Positions 1 through 10,139 are shown, numbered from the stretch's first letter. The stretch: DNA of 64,000 nt from Litoribrevibacter albus (GCF_030159995.1 NZ_BSNM01000015.1:62001-126000), one strand, 5' to 3'. The notes: generated from the sequence alone by a model not told the origin. Numbers and translations: made by a program.

Positions 1-2628
1 GAAAAGAAAGACATTCCTGTTGGCGCTAAGTTAATTGTACTTGGTGGTCCTGCGATGTTGATTGGATTGGGCGGTGGTGCTGCCTCATCTATGACCTCAG
101 GTTCCAGTAGCGCAGATCTGGATTTTGCTTCTGTACAGCGTGATAACCCTGAAATGGAACGTCGTTGTCAGGAAGTTATCGATCGATGCTGGCAGATGGG
201 CGACGAGAACCCAATTAAATTCATTCATGACGTGGGTGCGGGTGGTATTTCCAACGCATTGCCTGAGTTGGTGAGTGATGCAGGACGCGGTGGTCGCTTT
301 GAACTGCGCGATGTACCAAACGATGAGCCAGGTATGTCACCTGCTGAGATTTGGTGTAACGAATCTCAGGAACGTTATGTATTAGCCGTTGCCCCTGAAG
401 ATTTGAAACGCTTTGAAGCTTTGTGTGAGCGTGAGCGTTGTCCGTTTGCAGTAGTGGGTGAAGCTACTGAAGAAGAGCATTTGTTATTGAATGACGAGCA
501 CTTTGGTAATAGCCCTGTTGATTTACCTTTACAGGTATTGCTTGGCAAGCCACCTAAGATGCAACGTTCGTTTGACACTCAAACTGCTGAGTTGTCAGGT
601 TTGAGCTTTGATGGCGTTACTTTGGATGAAGCTGCTTCTCGCGTATTGAGTCTTCCAACCGTAGCAAGTAAGAGCTTCCTGATCACCATTGGTGACCGTT
701 CAATTACTGGTATGGTTAATCGTGATCAAATGGTTGGTCCTTGGCAGGTGCCAGTAGCTGACGCTGCTGTTACCACGTCCAGCTTTGATACCAATGCTGG
801 TGAAGCAATGGCGATGGGTGAGCGTACTCCAATTGCTTTGATTAATGCACCAGCGTCAGGCCGTATGGCTATTGGTGAAGCGATCACCAACCTGGCTTCG
901 GCGTCTATTAACAAGATTTCTGACATCAAAATGTCTGCGAACTGGATGGCTGCAGCCGGTCACCCAGGGGAAGATCAGAACCTCTATAACACAGTGAAAG
1001 CCGTGGGTATGGAGCTTTGTCCTGAATTGGGTATCTCAATTCCTGTGGGTAAAGACTCTATGTCTATGAAAACCATGTGGGAACAGGGCGAAGAAACCAA
1101 GTCTGTTGTGGCTCCTTTGTCCTTGATTATTTCAGGGTTTGCGCCTGTTAATGATGTACGTCTGACGTTGACGCCTGAGCTTAAGAAAGATCAGGGCGAA
1201 ACTGACTTGGTGTTGATTGACCTTGGTCGTGGTAAGAATCGTTTGGGCGGTTCTTGTCTGGCGCAGGTATTCAATCAGGTAGGTAATCAATGTGCTGATC
1301 TTGATGATGCAGAAGACTTGAAAGCCTTCTTCGCTGTCATTCAGGGCTTGAACTCAGACGGCAAGTTGCTGGCTTATCATGACCGTTCTGACGGTGGTTT
1401 ATTTACCACTCTTACTGAGATGGCATTTGCGGGTCGTACCGGTGTTGATATCAATCTGGACTACCTTGCCGACGGTGCTGATGACGTACTTCAGGTGTTG
1501 TTCAACGAAGAACTGGGTGCGGTAATTCAGGTACGTCGTGACGATTTAGACTTCGTTTTGACTCAATTGAATGGTGCTGGCCTAGGTGATTGTTCTGGTG
1601 TTGTAGCCAGTTTGAACGATGACCATCAGATTCGTGTTTCTTTGGACGATGAATTACTGATTGATCGTTCTCGTTCTGAACTCCAGCAGTTGTGGTCTCG
1701 TAACAGTTACGAAATTCAAAAACTTCGTGATAATGCTGATTGTGCGGAGCAAGAGTTTAGCAATATCCTGGATGATGAAAACCCAGGTTTGTCTACAGAT
1801 CTAACTTTTGATGTTAATGAAGACATTGCTGCACCATTTATTGCCAAAGGCGCTCGCCCTAAAGTTGCTGTATTGCGTGAGCAAGGGGTGAATGGTCAGG
1901 TAGAAATGGCTGCTGCATTTGATCGTGCAGGCTTCGAAGCAACCGACGTACACATGAGTGATATTTTGTCTGGCCGTGTAACTTTGGATGAATTCCGAGG
2001 ATTAGTGGCATGTGGCGGTTTCTCTTACGGTGATGTGCTAGGTGCGGGTGAAGGTTGGGCTAAATCCATCCTGTTTAATGCACGTGCTCGTGATCAGTTC
2101 GTAGGTTTGTTTGAGCGTGAAGACAGCTTTGCATTAGGTGTTTGTAATGGTTGTCAGATGTTGTCAAACCTGGCATCACTGATTCCTGGTACTGAGCACT
2201 GGCCTCGATTTGTTCGTAACCAGTCTGAGCAGTTTGAAGCACGTGTTGCTATGGTTGAGGTGCAGGACAGTCCTTCTATCTTCTTGCAAGGCATGGCAGG
2301 CTCTAAGATGCCAATTGCTATTGCTCATGGTGAGGGTCGAACTGAGTTCCGTGATGCATCGCATCTTGATACGGCAAATGGCAGCGGTACGGTTGCTATT
2401 CGTTATGTGGATAACTACGGTCAGCAAACTCAGCAGTATCCATTCAACCCGAATGGTTCTCCTGAAGGAATTGGTGGTTTAACAAACGCTGATGGTCGAG
2501 TAACTATTATGATGCCGCACCCTGAGCGTGTGTTCCGTAAAGTTCAAAACTCTTGGGCTCCGGCTCAATGGGATGAAGACGGTGCATGGATGAGAATGTT
2601 CAGAAATGCGCGTCGCTGGGTAGGGTAA
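1..2628 (+). CDS. purL: phosphoribosylformylglycinamidine synthase (3' part)
   Basis: This is the C-terminal two thirds of the single-chain FGAM synthase, which converts FGAR, glutamine and ATP to FGAM in de novo purine synthesis. The reading frame is open from the first base, so the start lies outside the window; about 875 residues are visible of a family length near 1,300. The synthetase part (AIRS-like domains) fills the first ~590 residues, with motifs such as [10 protein letters not shown] and GKDSMSM. The last ~270 residues are the glutamine amidotransferase domain, with the nucleophile Cys in GVCNGCQM and the His-Glu pair in PHPERVF. A strong terminator follows the stop. Recognition is secure; only the N-terminus is missing. 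Confidence 0.98.
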   Translation, partial: EKKDIPVGAKLIVLGGPAMLIGLGGGAASSMTSGSSSADLDFASVQRDNPEMERRCQEVIDRCWQMGDENPIKFIHDVGAGGISNALPELVSDAGRGGRFELRDVPNDEPGMSPAEIWCNESQERYVLAVAPEDLKRFEALCERERCPFAVVGEATEEEHLLLNDEHFGNSPVDLPLQVLLGKPPKMQRSFDTQTAELSGLSFDGVTLDEAASRVLSLPTVASKSFLITIGDRSITGMVNRDQMVGPWQVPVADAAVTTSSFDTNAGEAMAMGERTPIALINAPASGRMAIGEAITNLASASINKISDIKMSANWMAAAGHPGEDQNLYNTVKAVGMELCPELGISIPVGKDSMSMKTMWEQGEETKSVVAPLSLIISGFAPVNDVRLTLTPELKKDQGETDLVLIDLGRGKNRLGGSCLAQVFNQVGNQCADLDDAEDLKAFFAVIQGLNSDGKLLAYHDRSDGGLFTTLTEMAFAGRTGVDINLDYLADGADDVLQVLFNEELGAVIQVRRDDLDFVLTQLNGAGLGDCSGVVASLNDDHQIRVSLDDELLIDRSRSELQQLWSRNSYEIQKLRDNADCAEQEFSNILDDENPGLSTDLTFDVNEDIAAPFIAKGARPKVAVLREQGVNGQVEMAAAFDRAGFEATDVHMSDILSGRVTLDEFRGLVACGGFSYGDVLGAGEGWAKSILFNARARDQFVGLFEREDSFALGVCNGCQMLSNLASLIPGTEHWPRFVRNQSEQFEARVAMVEVQDSPSIFLQGMAGSKMPIAIAHGEGRTEFRDASHLDTANGSGTVAIRYVDNYGQQTQQYPFNPNGSPEGIGGLTNADGRVTIMMPHPERVFRKVQNSWAPAQWDEDGAWMRMFRNARRWVG

Positions 2629-2646
2629 CCCCCGCCCGACACAGAC

Positions 2647-2677
2647 AAGGCTGCATGATGATGTCATGCGGCCTTTT
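2647..2677 (+). terminator. rho-independent terminator of purL
   Basis: A 12-bp stem (AAGGCTGCATGA with TCATGCGGCCTT, one G-T wobble) and a 5-base loop end in a short T run 19 bases after the purL stop. Confidence 0.85.
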
Positions 2678-2983
2678 CTGTATTTCGTTCTACATTAAAA
2701 AGTGAAAATACTGTGAAAGTATGAGTTTTAAACCTGCTTTTGCCTTAGATGACCGTTTTCACACTATAAGGATGATGTATACTAGATTCCTCGTCCTAAC
2801 TTTGGTTAGGGTGGTGTTTGTTTCTTGATCAGTTAAGAACTGTCTACACTATACCTATTAGTAAGTGGTTTATAGTTAGTATTTTTGAATTCTTTGATTT
2901 GAAAACGTTAGGGTTGGCAGAAGGTCAAGCAGGATATTACTCGTTATAGAGAAATCTTAGGCTGAGTTACATGGATTGTTAAT
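2678..2983. other. noncoding gap before the DUF4062-like gene
   Basis: No convincing gene lies here. A small hairpin, CCTAAC-TTTG-GTTAGG, occupies 2795-2810, and a TATACT (-10-like) box lies at 2778-2783 without a good -35. The preceding bases CGTCCTAAC also occur in the palindrome before holC near 28.86 kb. The promoter for the downstream gene is presumably here but cannot be placed. Confidence 0.4.
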
Positions 2984-4033
2984 ATGATGCTGAGTGAGGT
3001 GCAAGTGAAGGAACAACGTTATCGTGTTTTTATCGCTCATGATGTATCCGAATTGGGAGCAATTGCAGTTGAAGCCAGTTTTGAACTGGTGAAACATCAA
3101 TGCATTCCAATGGGCATTGGCTTGAATCCTTCGTCCCAAAATAATCATTGGGATGTCATTCGAGCAATGATTGATGAATCCGATGTTGTATTTCTTTTAG
3201 TAGGCGATTCCTACGGCCAATTATCTCCCAGTGGTGTAAGTTATGTTCATATGGCTTATATCTATGCCACCACTCAAGGCAAACCCATCTTTCCTTTCTG
3301 TTTAAAACGTTCTGAAGTCTCCGGCATGGTTAATGCCCATTTAGGGGAATTCAGAAAACTTTTGTCTTCACATAAAGTTCGCTACTGGACCGTTGAAGCG
3401 GATTTAAGAAAGCAGTTGCTCATGGCAATTCGCAAGATTAAAACAGCTCAAAAGATTGGCTTGTTGCCAGTTTCAGCGAAGCCTTCGGTGACTGTCTCAG
3501 CAGGGGTGAAGAATCATCTGTCTCAATCCAGTCAAATGAAAGAAATTAAGGCGCTGAAACAGGAGTTGGAAGAAGCTAAAAAAGCCTTGGCAATCAATTC
3601 AACTGCGTTAGTGCGAGGACCATCAAAAAATAAAACTGTGATGGTCTCCTTCAGTGCCAAAGTCTTTAGCGGTGGTAATTTCAAAACCATTTCTGAAACC
3701 TGGAGTATGACTTGGGATTCTATCTTCCTGGCAGTGGCGCCTCATATGCTGAAACCGATTTCAGAAGAGAAAATGCGTTTGGTAATTTCTGCGGTGTTAG
3801 CGACAGATGTTCAGGCACCTATTAAGGAAAAGTATCCGGAATCTCATGCGGTTGCTGATATCCGCCTTACAAATGACAGTATTAATCGCATTAAGATCTA
3901 CCTAAGAGGGCAGGACTTAATTCGGGAGGTTATGCAGGGTCGGGATATTCGCTGGAAACTGACTGAATCGGGAGATGCTTATCTGACTGAACTGTATACC
4001 GAACAGCCCATTTCCAATTCTTTCAGCTCTTAA
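2984..4033 (+). CDS. DUF4062-like N-terminal domain protein with coiled coil
   Basis: A protein of up to 349 residues. Residues ~12-115 resemble the DUF4062 domain, a TIR-like Rossmann fold: a VFIAHD strand, a segment giving Pro and Met-Gly after an amphipathic helix (CIPMGIG), then IDESDVVFLLVGDSYGQL and a later GKPIFPF strand. Residues ~180-205 are charged and heptad-like (coiled coil). The C-terminal ~140 residues match nothing I recognise. No membrane segment is visible. Tandem ATGs at 2984 and 2987 have poor ribosome sites; GTG at 3005 is preceded by GAGG and would start just before the domain. The function is unknown. DUF4062 domains occur in signalling and NTPase-type proteins, but no such partner gene is adjacent here. 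Confidence 0.75.
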   Translation: MMLSEVQVKEQRYRVFIAHDVSELGAIAVEASFELVKHQCIPMGIGLNPSSQNNHWDVIRAMIDESDVVFLLVGDSYGQLSPSGVSYVHMAYIYATTQGKPIFPFCLKRSEVSGMVNAHLGEFRKLLSSHKVRYWTVEADLRKQLLMAIRKIKTAQKIGLLPVSAKPSVTVSAGVKNHLSQSSQMKEIKALKQELEEAKKALAINSTALVRGPSKNKTVMVSFSAKVFSGGNFKTISETWSMTWDSIFLAVAPHMLKPISEEKMRLVISAVLATDVQAPIKEKYPESHAVADIRLTNDSINRIKIYLRGQDLIREVMQGRDIRWKLTESGDAYLTELYTEQPISNSFSS

Positions 4034-4039
4034 ATTATC

Positions 4040-4351
4040 ATGTACAAGCTTTCTGTTTTTATCCCTGAATCTCACTTGGATGAGGTGAAGTCGGCCATGT
4101 TTTTGGCAGGGGCTGGTCGTATTGGCAACTATGATCAATGCTGTTGGCAGGTGAAAGGCCAAGGGCAGTTTCGTCCGCTGGATGGTGCTAACCCCTATAT
4201 AGGTGCTCAAGGGGCAGTGGAATACGTGGATGAATACAAAGTAGAGATGGTGTGTGAAGATTCGTTGTTAGTGGCTGTGATTGCCGCAATGAAATCCAGC
4301 CATCCTTACGAAGAACCTGCCTACGATATTATTCAGTTATTTGATCTTTAG
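4040..4351 (+). CDS. NIF3/YqfO-like, CutA-fold small protein
   Basis: A 103-residue protein that resembles the inserted CutA-like domain of YqfO/NIF3 proteins rather than the full dinuclear-metal hydrolase. It starts with a strand-forming YKLSVFIPESH and ends with SHPYEEPAYDI, the typical HPYEEPAYD signature. Residues between carry the GAGRIGNYD loop, also characteristic. Stand-alone versions of this domain are common in gammaproteobacteria and have no firmly assigned function. It begins 6 bases after the preceding gene, so the two are probably co-transcribed. The family assignment is confident and the role is not. Confidence 0.85.
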   Translation: MYKLSVFIPESHLDEVKSAMFLAGAGRIGNYDQCCWQVKGQGQFRPLDGANPYIGAQGAVEYVDEYKVEMVCEDSLLVAVIAAMKSSHPYEEPAYDIIQLFDL

Positions 4352-4366
4352 ATCGATTGCAGCCAT

Positions 4367-4927
4367 TTATTTTTTTATTCGATCCTTGAAATCGATATAG
4401 TCGACCAGCAATTCAATATCCCTGATTAACACATTATTTTCTTTCGCTTTCAGGAAGTGTTTAAGTGTTCTTTTAACTGTAGGGAAGGCCAGTTCATCCC
4501 AAGGGATGTCGGCTTCCGCAAATAACTCTACCTCGAGAGATTCCGGGCCAGAGCTGTAATTGAGATCTGCAAGCTCGGCGGCGAAGAACATATGAACCTG
4601 GCTGATGTGTGGAACATCAATAATACTGATCAGCTGACCGAGATGAACTCGGGCATTTGCTTCCTCCAGGGTTTCCCTGATCGCTGCGTTCGGGGTGGTT
4701 TCTTCATTTTCCATGAAGCCTGCCGGTAAAGTCCAGTAGCCTAATCTTGGTTCAATGGCGCGTTTGCAGAGTAGAACCTTATCTTCATAAAAGGGCAGTG
4801 TGCCAGCGACAATTCTTGGATTTTGGTAATGAATGGTTTTGCATTGCGTGCATACATGCCTCAACCGATTATCCATTTCGGGTATTTCCAATGTCACGGG
4901 TGCTCCGCATGCACTACAAAACTTCAT
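4367..4927 (-). CDS. Nudix hydrolase with N-terminal zinc ribbon
   Basis: A 186-residue Nudix protein. The first ~35 residues hold two CxxC pairs (CSAC and CTQC), forming a zinc ribbon like that of NudC-type enzymes. The Nudix box follows at ~70-92: G-F-M-E-N-E-E, seven residues, then RETLEEANA, keeping the RE..EE metal-binding residues. Such proteins hydrolyse nucleoside diphosphate-linked compounds; the substrate cannot be read from sequence. It is shorter than NudC (~257 residues) and lacks the NudC N-terminal domain, so it is not NudC itself. It is convergent with the NIF3-like gene, with stops 15 bases apart. Confidence 0.9.
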   Translation of the reverse strand: MKFCSACGAPVTLEIPEMDNRLRHVCTQCKTIHYQNPRIVAGTLPFYEDKVLLCKRAIEPRLGYWTLPAGFMENEETTPNAAIRETLEEANARVHLGQLISIIDVPHISQVHMFFAAELADLNYSSGPESLEVELFAEADIPWDELAFPTVKRTLKHFLKAKENNVLIRDIELLVDYIDFKDRIKK

Positions 4928-5107
4928 TAAACTATCCGACTATAATTAAAAATAAACTAATAATGACCGACTTCGACATGAAGAACTAAATTGGCCTGTG
5001 TGATCATTACATATTAAGTCTCCAGCAATAGGTAAGGCAAGCCAAGGTCGAGATTGCTTGAAACCCATTTAGCTCTCGTGATTCAATGTTTTGGTGTGTT
5101 TAATTGA

Positions 5108-5737
5108 GTGGGAATTCCTTTGTCGCATTTTTTCTGTATCAGTGATTTACAGCAACGGCTGGAAAATTTCACCCCGTCATCGATTGCTCAGGAACTACCA
5201 GAGGCAGCCGTTTTATTGGCGCTAACGGCGAGTGAGCAAGAGCCTGAAATCATCTTTACCCAACGTTCAGCGCATTTAACGTCTCATGCAGGGCAAGTGG
5301 CTTTCCCTGGTGGCAAGAAAGACCCTGAGGATATCGATCTCTATCAAACCGCCTTAAGAGAAGCGGAAGAAGAGATTGCCCTTCCTCGTAATTCAGTTCA
5401 GTTGCTGGGGCAACTCAGTCAGGTTGTGTCTCGGCAAGGTATTTTGGTCAATCCATATATAGGATTAGTGGAAGGTGAGCACGAACTTTTAGCAAATGAA
5501 GGTGAACTGGATGCTATTTTTCATGTGCCGGTCAGTCATTTTCTATCCACGCCACCGGATTGTTTTGATTGCATTAAACATCCGGGCGGCGCATTGTACA
5601 TTCCCTGTTACTTTTACGATGAATTTGAAATCTGGGGCTTGAGTGCCATGATCCTCAGTGAATTTCTTGAGGTAGGCTTTGATGCCGGTTTTGATCTTTG
5701 GGAGAAGCCCGCTGACTCGAAAATTCGTTATCGTTAA
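5108..5737 (+). CDS. Nudix hydrolase, CoA pyrophosphatase type
   Basis: A protein of about 209 residues of the NudL/CoAse type. The diagnostic upstream motif is seen as TQRSAHLTSHAGQVAFPGG, followed directly by the Nudix box (GGKKDPED... REAEEEIAL). Family members cleave coenzyme A and its derivatives to 3',5'-ADP and phosphopantetheine. The GTG at 5108 has no clear ribosome site; TTG at 5120, preceded by a GGGA, is an equally good start and gives 205 residues. It is divergent from the other Nudix gene across a 180-bp gap. It is probably a house-cleaning enzyme; substrate is inferred from the family motif only. Confidence 0.88.
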   Translation: MGIPLSHFFCISDLQQRLENFTPSSIAQELPEAAVLLALTASEQEPEIIFTQRSAHLTSHAGQVAFPGGKKDPEDIDLYQTALREAEEEIALPRNSVQLLGQLSQVVSRQGILVNPYIGLVEGEHELLANEGELDAIFHVPVSHFLSTPPDCFDCIKHPGGALYIPCYFYDEFEIWGLSAMILSEFLEVGFDAGFDLWEKPADSKIRYR

Positions 5738-5813
5738 ACACGCTGAGTTGTTCTGCATATTGCACTGACTGACAAATTCTTACCGGAAAAATAAACCATA
5801 AAAGAGGTATGTG

Positions 5814-6338
5814 ATGTTGTACGCATTGGGTGAAAAAGAGGTGACCTTAAAGTCGGCTGATATTTTTGTTGCTGATAATGCCACGGTGATTGGGAATGTG
5901 GTGTTAGAAGCCCACTCAAGTGTTTGGTTTAATGTGGTTATTCGTGGTGATAATGAGTTAATTCACATTGGTGAGGAAACTAATATTCAGGATGGCACCG
6001 TGATCCATACCGATGTGGGGTATCCGCTAACTTTGGGTAAAGGTGTTACTGTAGGTCATAAAGCGATGTTACATGGTTGTACTGTGGGTGATTACAGTTT
6101 GATTGGTATCAACGCGGTTGTGTTGAATGGTGCAAAAATTGGTAAACATTGCTTGATCGGAGCCAATGCTTTAATCCCGGAAGGAATGGAAATTCCTGAT
6201 GGATCTCTGGTGGTTGGTTCTCCGGCTGTCATTAAGCGTGAATTATCGAGCGCACAGAAAAAAATGTTGGAGCTAAGTGCGACGCACTATGTGAAGAATG
6301 CAGAACGCTTCAAACGTTTGCTGACTCCCATGAAATAA
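5814..6338 (+). CDS. gamma-carbonic anhydrase-like hexapeptide protein
   Basis: A 174-residue left-handed beta-helix protein of the YrdA/gamma-carbonic anhydrase family. Hexapeptide repeats run through residues ~10-150, with the RGDNE motif, a His in TVIHTD, and the [10 protein letters not shown] pair of His residues that bind zinc in the family. These proteins form trimers with metal at subunit interfaces; many, including YrdA-like ones, show little or no carbonic anhydrase activity. ATG at 5814 is preferred over GTG at 5811 because the ribosome site AAGAGG (5802-5807) is better spaced. It follows the CoA-pyrophosphatase gene on the same strand. Confidence 0.93.
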   Translation: MLYALGEKEVTLKSADIFVADNATVIGNVVLEAHSSVWFNVVIRGDNELIHIGEETNIQDGTVIHTDVGYPLTLGKGVTVGHKAMLHGCTVGDYSLIGINAVVLNGAKIGKHCLIGANALIPEGMEIPDGSLVVGSPAVIKRELSSAQKKMLELSATHYVKNAERFKRLLTPMK

Positions 6339-6415
6339 AGCCTCATCGGCTTGGCTATCATTTGATCACTCTGTTGAGTAAAATGTGCGGCTTTCATTCA
6401 GAGTACGAGTTAACT

Positions 6416-6613
6416 ATGTCAGAGCAGAGTGATAAACCTATTCCATCCCCATGCGTCAGTATTTGCTATTTAGATGAGAATGACGTGTGTCAGGGATGTT
6501 TCCGTTCTGGTCAGGAAATCTCGCAATGGGGCAGCTTTTCAGATTCAGAGAAAAAAGCGGTCATGGCGAAAGTCCGTGAGCGTGAAAAAGCTTCATTCAA
6601 TTTTATCGGTTAA
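6416..6613 (+). CDS. DUF1289 small cysteine protein
   Basis: A 65-residue protein of the DUF1289 family. The signature is visible: [20 protein letters not shown], with four conserved cysteines, then EISQW before a charged helix. Four Cys in so short a protein suggest metal binding, but no function is established. An in-frame TTG at 6362 would add 18 residues; the ATG at 6416 matches the usual family N-terminus. It ends 20 bases before the purT start and is probably co-transcribed with it. Confidence 0.9.
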   Translation: MSEQSDKPIPSPCVSICYLDENDVCQGCFRSGQEISQWGSFSDSEKKAVMAKVREREKASFNFIG

Positions 6614-6633
6614 AACAAGTGGAAGGATTGATT

Positions 6634-7815
6634 ATGGCATCGATTGGTACGCCATTGAGTACGACTGCAACTAAAGTCTTGATGTGTGGTTGTGGTGAAC
6701 TTGGAAAGGAAGTCGTAATCGAGTTACAGCGACTTGGCGTTGAAGTGATCGCCGTTGATCGTTATCCGAATGCGCCAGCGATGCAGGTAGCTCATCGAGC
6801 TCATGTGATTGATATGTTGGATGCAGAAGCCCTGCGCTCTGTGATCGAGCAGGAAAAACCGGATCTGATCGTGCCTGAAATCGAAGCCATTGCCACGCAA
6901 GCCCTGGTGGAATTAGAGGCGGAAGGGTTTACGGTTATTCCGACAGCAAAAGCCACGCAGCTTACAATGAATCGAGAAGGTATTCGTCGATTGGCTGCTG
7001 AAGAGTTGGGTTTGGCGACTTCTCCTTACAAGTTTGCTGATACATTAGAAGCGTATCAGGAGGCCATTCATGAGATTGGTATGCCGTGTGTAGTGAAGCC
7101 AATCATGAGTTCTTCAGGCAAAGGCCAATCAGTAGTTCGCTCTGAAGATGATATTCAGTCTTCCTGGGATTACGCTCAGGAAGGTGGTCGAGCTGGTAAA
7201 GGGCGCGTCATTGTCGAAGGCTTTATTGATTTCGACTATGAAATTACCTTATTAACCGTCCGTCATCGTGACGGTGTCAGTTTCTGTGAGCCAATCGGCC
7301 ATATTCAAAAAGACGGTGATTACCGCGAATCCTGGCAGCCTCAGGTTATGTCGTCGGAAGCGTTATCCGCCTCTAAAGACATAGCTGAAAAGGTTACGGC
7401 TGCGTTAGGTGGGCAGGGTGTTTTTGGTGTAGAGCTGTTTGTGAAAGAAGATCAGGTGTATTTCAGCGAAGTTTCTCCTCGTCCTCATGATACCGGTCTG
7501 GTTACCTTGATTTCTCAGGATTTGTCGGAGTTTGCTCTACACGCTCGCGCGATATTGAATTTACCAATTCCTAATATTCAACAGCATGGTCCGGCCGCTT
7601 CATGTGCTTTGTTGGTGGAAGGTGAATCAACAGAGGTTCGATTTAGTGGGCTTGAAAATGCATTGTCACAGCCAAACACTCAAATTCGTCTGTTTGGTAA
7701 GCCGGAAGTGTCTGGAAAAAGAAGAATGGGCGTGACCTTATCAAGAAGTGATTCGATTGATAAGGCCCGAGAGGTTGCACGTACTGCCTGTCAAAGCATC
7801 AAAGTCGATTTTTAA
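6634..7815 (+). CDS. purT: formate-dependent GAR transformylase 2
   Basis: A 393-residue ATP-grasp enzyme that makes formyl-GAR from GAR, ATP and formate in the third step of purine synthesis, independently of folate. Visible features are the N-terminal GAR-binding loop (GCGELGKEV), the VAVDRY-like segment ([21 protein letters not shown]), the ATP-grasp glycine loop (SSSGKGQS) and the C-terminal metal site in [12 protein letters not shown]. The start is ATG 6634, preceded by GGAAGG at 6621-6626. PurU, encoded 6.5 kb downstream, releases formate and is the natural supplier. Identity is certain. Confidence 0.97.
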   Translation: MASIGTPLSTTATKVLMCGCGELGKEVVIELQRLGVEVIAVDRYPNAPAMQVAHRAHVIDMLDAEALRSVIEQEKPDLIVPEIEAIATQALVELEAEGFTVIPTAKATQLTMNREGIRRLAAEELGLATSPYKFADTLEAYQEAIHEIGMPCVVKPIMSSSGKGQSVVRSEDDIQSSWDYAQEGGRAGKGRVIVEGFIDFDYEITLLTVRHRDGVSFCEPIGHIQKDGDYRESWQPQVMSSEALSASKDIAEKVTAALGGQGVFGVELFVKEDQVYFSEVSPRPHDTGLVTLISQDLSEFALHARAILNLPIPNIQQHGPAASCALLVEGESTEVRFSGLENALSQPNTQIRLFGKPEVSGKRRMGVTLSRSDSIDKAREVARTACQSIKVDF

Positions 7816-7831
7816 CCTAAGTCGATCTGTA

Positions 7832-7855
7832 AAGAATGGCCGAAAGGCCGTTCTT
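7832..7855. terminator. bidirectional terminator between purT and the SDR gene
   Basis: A perfect-looking 10-bp stem (AAGAATGGCC with GGCCGTTCTT, one wobble) has a GAAA loop. It ends purT and overlaps the stop codon of the convergent SDR gene. T tracts are short on both sides. Confidence 0.65.
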
Positions 7856-8702
7856 ATTTCGCTTTTAATAAATTCAAACCAAACCGCTTAGACAAAATCT
7901 TGTCCAGTAATGGCGTGGGTAAACAGCGCTTCAATAACGGAAAGGCGATACTGCCATTACCTATGTACTGAACGGATACCGGGTTTTCAGTAAAGCATTG
8001 TTTAATCAATGTTTTACAGAACTCCTCGGTGGATGTCGGGTTTTCTTGTGAGGCGTTGGCCCGCTCCATTATTTTCTCAAAAATATCAGTGTATCGTGTG
8101 AAGCGAGCCCGATTCTTTTCGGTTCCTGACATGGCATTATCGCCAAAGTTGGATTGGATTGCGCCGGGGCGAACGTCCACCACTTTAATGTTGAAAGGAG
8201 CAAGCTCGATACGCATCGCATCGGTAATAGAGTGAACGGCCGCTTTACTTGCGCAGTAGGCGCCTGAGAACGGTGTCGTTAAAATTCCGGATACCGAGCC
8301 AATGTTGATGATTAACCCTTGCTGTTGCTCCAACATGGTTTTAGAAAATGCCTGGGTGACTCGAACAATACCTACCACGTTGGTGGACAGCTGTTGTTCC
8401 AGGTCTTCAATGGGAAGCTCAGCCATTGGGCCGATTGATGCATAGCCTGCATTGTTAATGATCGCATCGACTTTGATCTCTTCTCGTTCAAACTGCGTTG
8501 CAAGCTGATTGATGGAGTCCTGATTTGTAACGTCCAATGGGTAGGTAGCAATTCCCAGAGTGTTGAGGGATGTTAGCTTGGATGGATTACGGGCAGTTGC
8601 TAATACCTTGTACCCTTGTTTATTTAATTCGATGGCCAACCCTTCACCAATGCCTGATGAGCAGCCGGTAATCAAAACAGTTGGGTAAAGTTTAGTGGTC
8701 AT
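7854..8702 (-). CDS. short-chain dehydrogenase/reductase
   Basis: A 282-residue classical SDR. The NAD(P)-binding loop is TGCSSGIG at residues ~13-20, NNAG is at ~86-89, and the catalytic Ser (NIGSVSG) and YCASK (Tyr-x-x-x-Lys) motifs are at ~135-155. Such enzymes oxidise or reduce alcohols, steroids or ketoacyl groups; the substrate is not predictable. The C-terminal extension past 240, with a hydrophobic stretch, resembles SDRs of the DltE/YbbO type. It is monocistronic, convergent with purT. Confidence 0.92.
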   Translation of the reverse strand: MTTKLYPTVLITGCSSGIGEGLAIELNKQGYKVLATARNPSKLTSLNTLGIATYPLDVTNQDSINQLATQFEREEIKVDAIINNAGYASIGPMAELPIEDLEQQLSTNVVGIVRVTQAFSKTMLEQQQGLIINIGSVSGILTTPFSGAYCASKAAVHSITDAMRIELAPFNIKVVDVRPGAIQSNFGDNAMSGTEKNRARFTRYTDIFEKIMERANASQENPTSTEEFCKTLIKQCFTENPVSVQYIGNGSIAFPLLKRCLPTPLLDKILSKRFGLNLLKAK

Positions 8703-8821
8703 ATCCGTTTGTCTTCCTTGAGGCGAAATCTGCTAACAATAGGCATAAAAATGCCTGCGAGAGTAGATCATAATGTCCACTCTGGCAGGCAATGTCCAGA
8801 CAGATGAAGGGTGAACTTTGT

Positions 8822-9244
8822 CTATATCTGTGTCGATTTCATTTTCTTGATGTGACGTTTCAAAGCAGTGAGTACATCCGTTCTGCTGATGACGCCAAGT
8901 AGACGTTCTGACTCGACCACCGGGTACACTCTTGGGCGGTTGCTTTTCATTTGTTGGGCTAAGTCAATGATGCTGGTTTCCGGGGAAATACTGACAATGT
9001 CAGTCTGCATTACATCTTTGACAGTGGCATCGGTGTAGCCGTAGAAACTTTCGTTCAGTATTTTACCAATACAGTCTTGCTCTGACAGGAAACCAATGAC
9101 TTTTAGAGAAGAATCCACCACAGGTAAGCCCGTTAACTTGTTTTTACACAAGGCGGTTGTGGCCACAATGAGTGGGGTGTCTGGGGTGAGGGGTAAAATA
9201 CTTTCATCCATGCATGATCTTACTTTTATGGACTCAATAGTCAT
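8822..9244 (-). CDS. CBS-domain pair protein
   Basis: A 140-residue stand-alone protein made of two CBS motifs (~residues 5-60 and ~75-130), with the typical GLPVVDSSLKVIGFLSEQD and VYPVVESERLLGVISRTDVL halves. Paired CBS domains bind adenine nucleotides and act as regulatory modules; a free-standing one would work in trans on an unknown partner. No enzyme is fused and the neighbours give no clear partner. No signal peptide or membrane segment is seen. Confidence 0.92.
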   Translation of the reverse strand: MTIESIKVRSCMDESILPLTPDTPLIVATTALCKNKLTGLPVVDSSLKVIGFLSEQDCIGKILNESFYGYTDATVKDVMQTDIVSISPETSIIDLAQQMKSNRPRVYPVVESERLLGVISRTDVLTALKRHIKKMKSTQI

Positions 9245-9429
9245 AGCATATTCCTTGTTTCAAGCGTCTAAACCGATTTTTTAGTCTTTATCCTCCCAGT
9301 ATAGACCCCATTTTTTCTTTGTTATTGATTTGGATCTGGTAACCGAATTCTTAGGGTTTGGTGGAAAGATTCGCGACTTGCCAAAAATGATTTAAACTAT
9401 TGTTAAATAGATCTTTTTTGGTGGATGTT

Positions 9430-10125
9430 GTGTTTGAAGTCATATTTCAGGGAAAAGTAATCGAAGGGAAAGATATCCAGCAGGTTCGGCAGAACCTAGG
9501 GCGTATGTTCAAGGCTGATGAAGCCAAGCTAAACGCTTTGTTTTCTGGAAAAACCGTAGTTATCAAAAGCGGCCTTGATCAGGCAACGGCGCAAAAATAT
9601 TTGGCCGCATTAGAAAAAGCGGGCGCTCAAGCAGAAATACGATCTTTGGACAGTGCGCCAGCTCAACCACCTAAAGCTCAAAATCCAGCCTCGTTTATTG
9701 CGAAAGAGTTTTCGAAACCGTCTTTGAACTCGGTTGCACAGGCCCATGCGGAAAATCAGCAGGCAAAAGCAGCTGTTGAAAAAGAGCCTGAGCCGATTGG
9801 TATTCCTGTTCCGGAAGTGACGGAAGCTGCTTCGGAAGACATTAAGCAGGCAATGGATACCTTGGCAAAACAAAATAAAGAAGAGCCAGTCGGGCAGACT
9901 TTGCCCGAAGCTGCATCCATCGCCCCTGAGTCTGCTTCCTCAAATGACTTTTCTTTAGCTCCTACAGGCAGCATGATTTTGCCGGATGCTAAGAAGAAAG
10001 AAGTCGAAGCGCCAAATACCGATCACCTGAAAGTAAATCCGATGGAAGGTTATCTGGTCGATCCGAAACCAGAGGAAGCGGTTGAGGTTCCAGATACCAG
10101 TCACCTCAAGCTGAAAGATGACTGA
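9430..10125 (+). CDS. hypothetical protein with acidic low-complexity tail
   Basis: A protein of about 231 residues. The first ~75 residues look like a compact alpha/beta domain (VIFQGKVIEGKDI, then FSGKTVVIKSG and a helix ending ALEKAGA); similar N-terminal domains occur fused to membrane domains in other gammaproteobacteria, but I know no function. The remaining ~150 residues are rich in Pro, Glu, Ala and Ser and look disordered. A short motif is repeated near the end (APNTDHLK and VPDTSHLK). The start is uncertain: TTG 9400, GTG 9421 or GTG 9430; GTG 9430 is chosen because GGTGGA lies just upstream and it opens the folded domain. The tail is unusually repetitive for a cytosolic protein. 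Confidence 0.75.
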   Translation: MFEVIFQGKVIEGKDIQQVRQNLGRMFKADEAKLNALFSGKTVVIKSGLDQATAQKYLAALEKAGAQAEIRSLDSAPAQPPKAQNPASFIAKEFSKPSLNSVAQAHAENQQAKAAVEKEPEPIGIPVPEVTEAASEDIKQAMDTLAKQNKEEPVGQTLPEAASIAPESASSNDFSLAPTGSMILPDAKKKEVEAPNTDHLKVNPMEGYLVDPKPEEAVEVPDTSHLKLKDD

Positions 10126-10139
10126 ATTTAATCTCTCTG

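Noticed and set aside
2984-4033. Defence island nucleated by the DUF4062-like gene
   Set aside because: Neighbours are ordinary metabolic genes; no nuclease, toxin or integrase gene is near.
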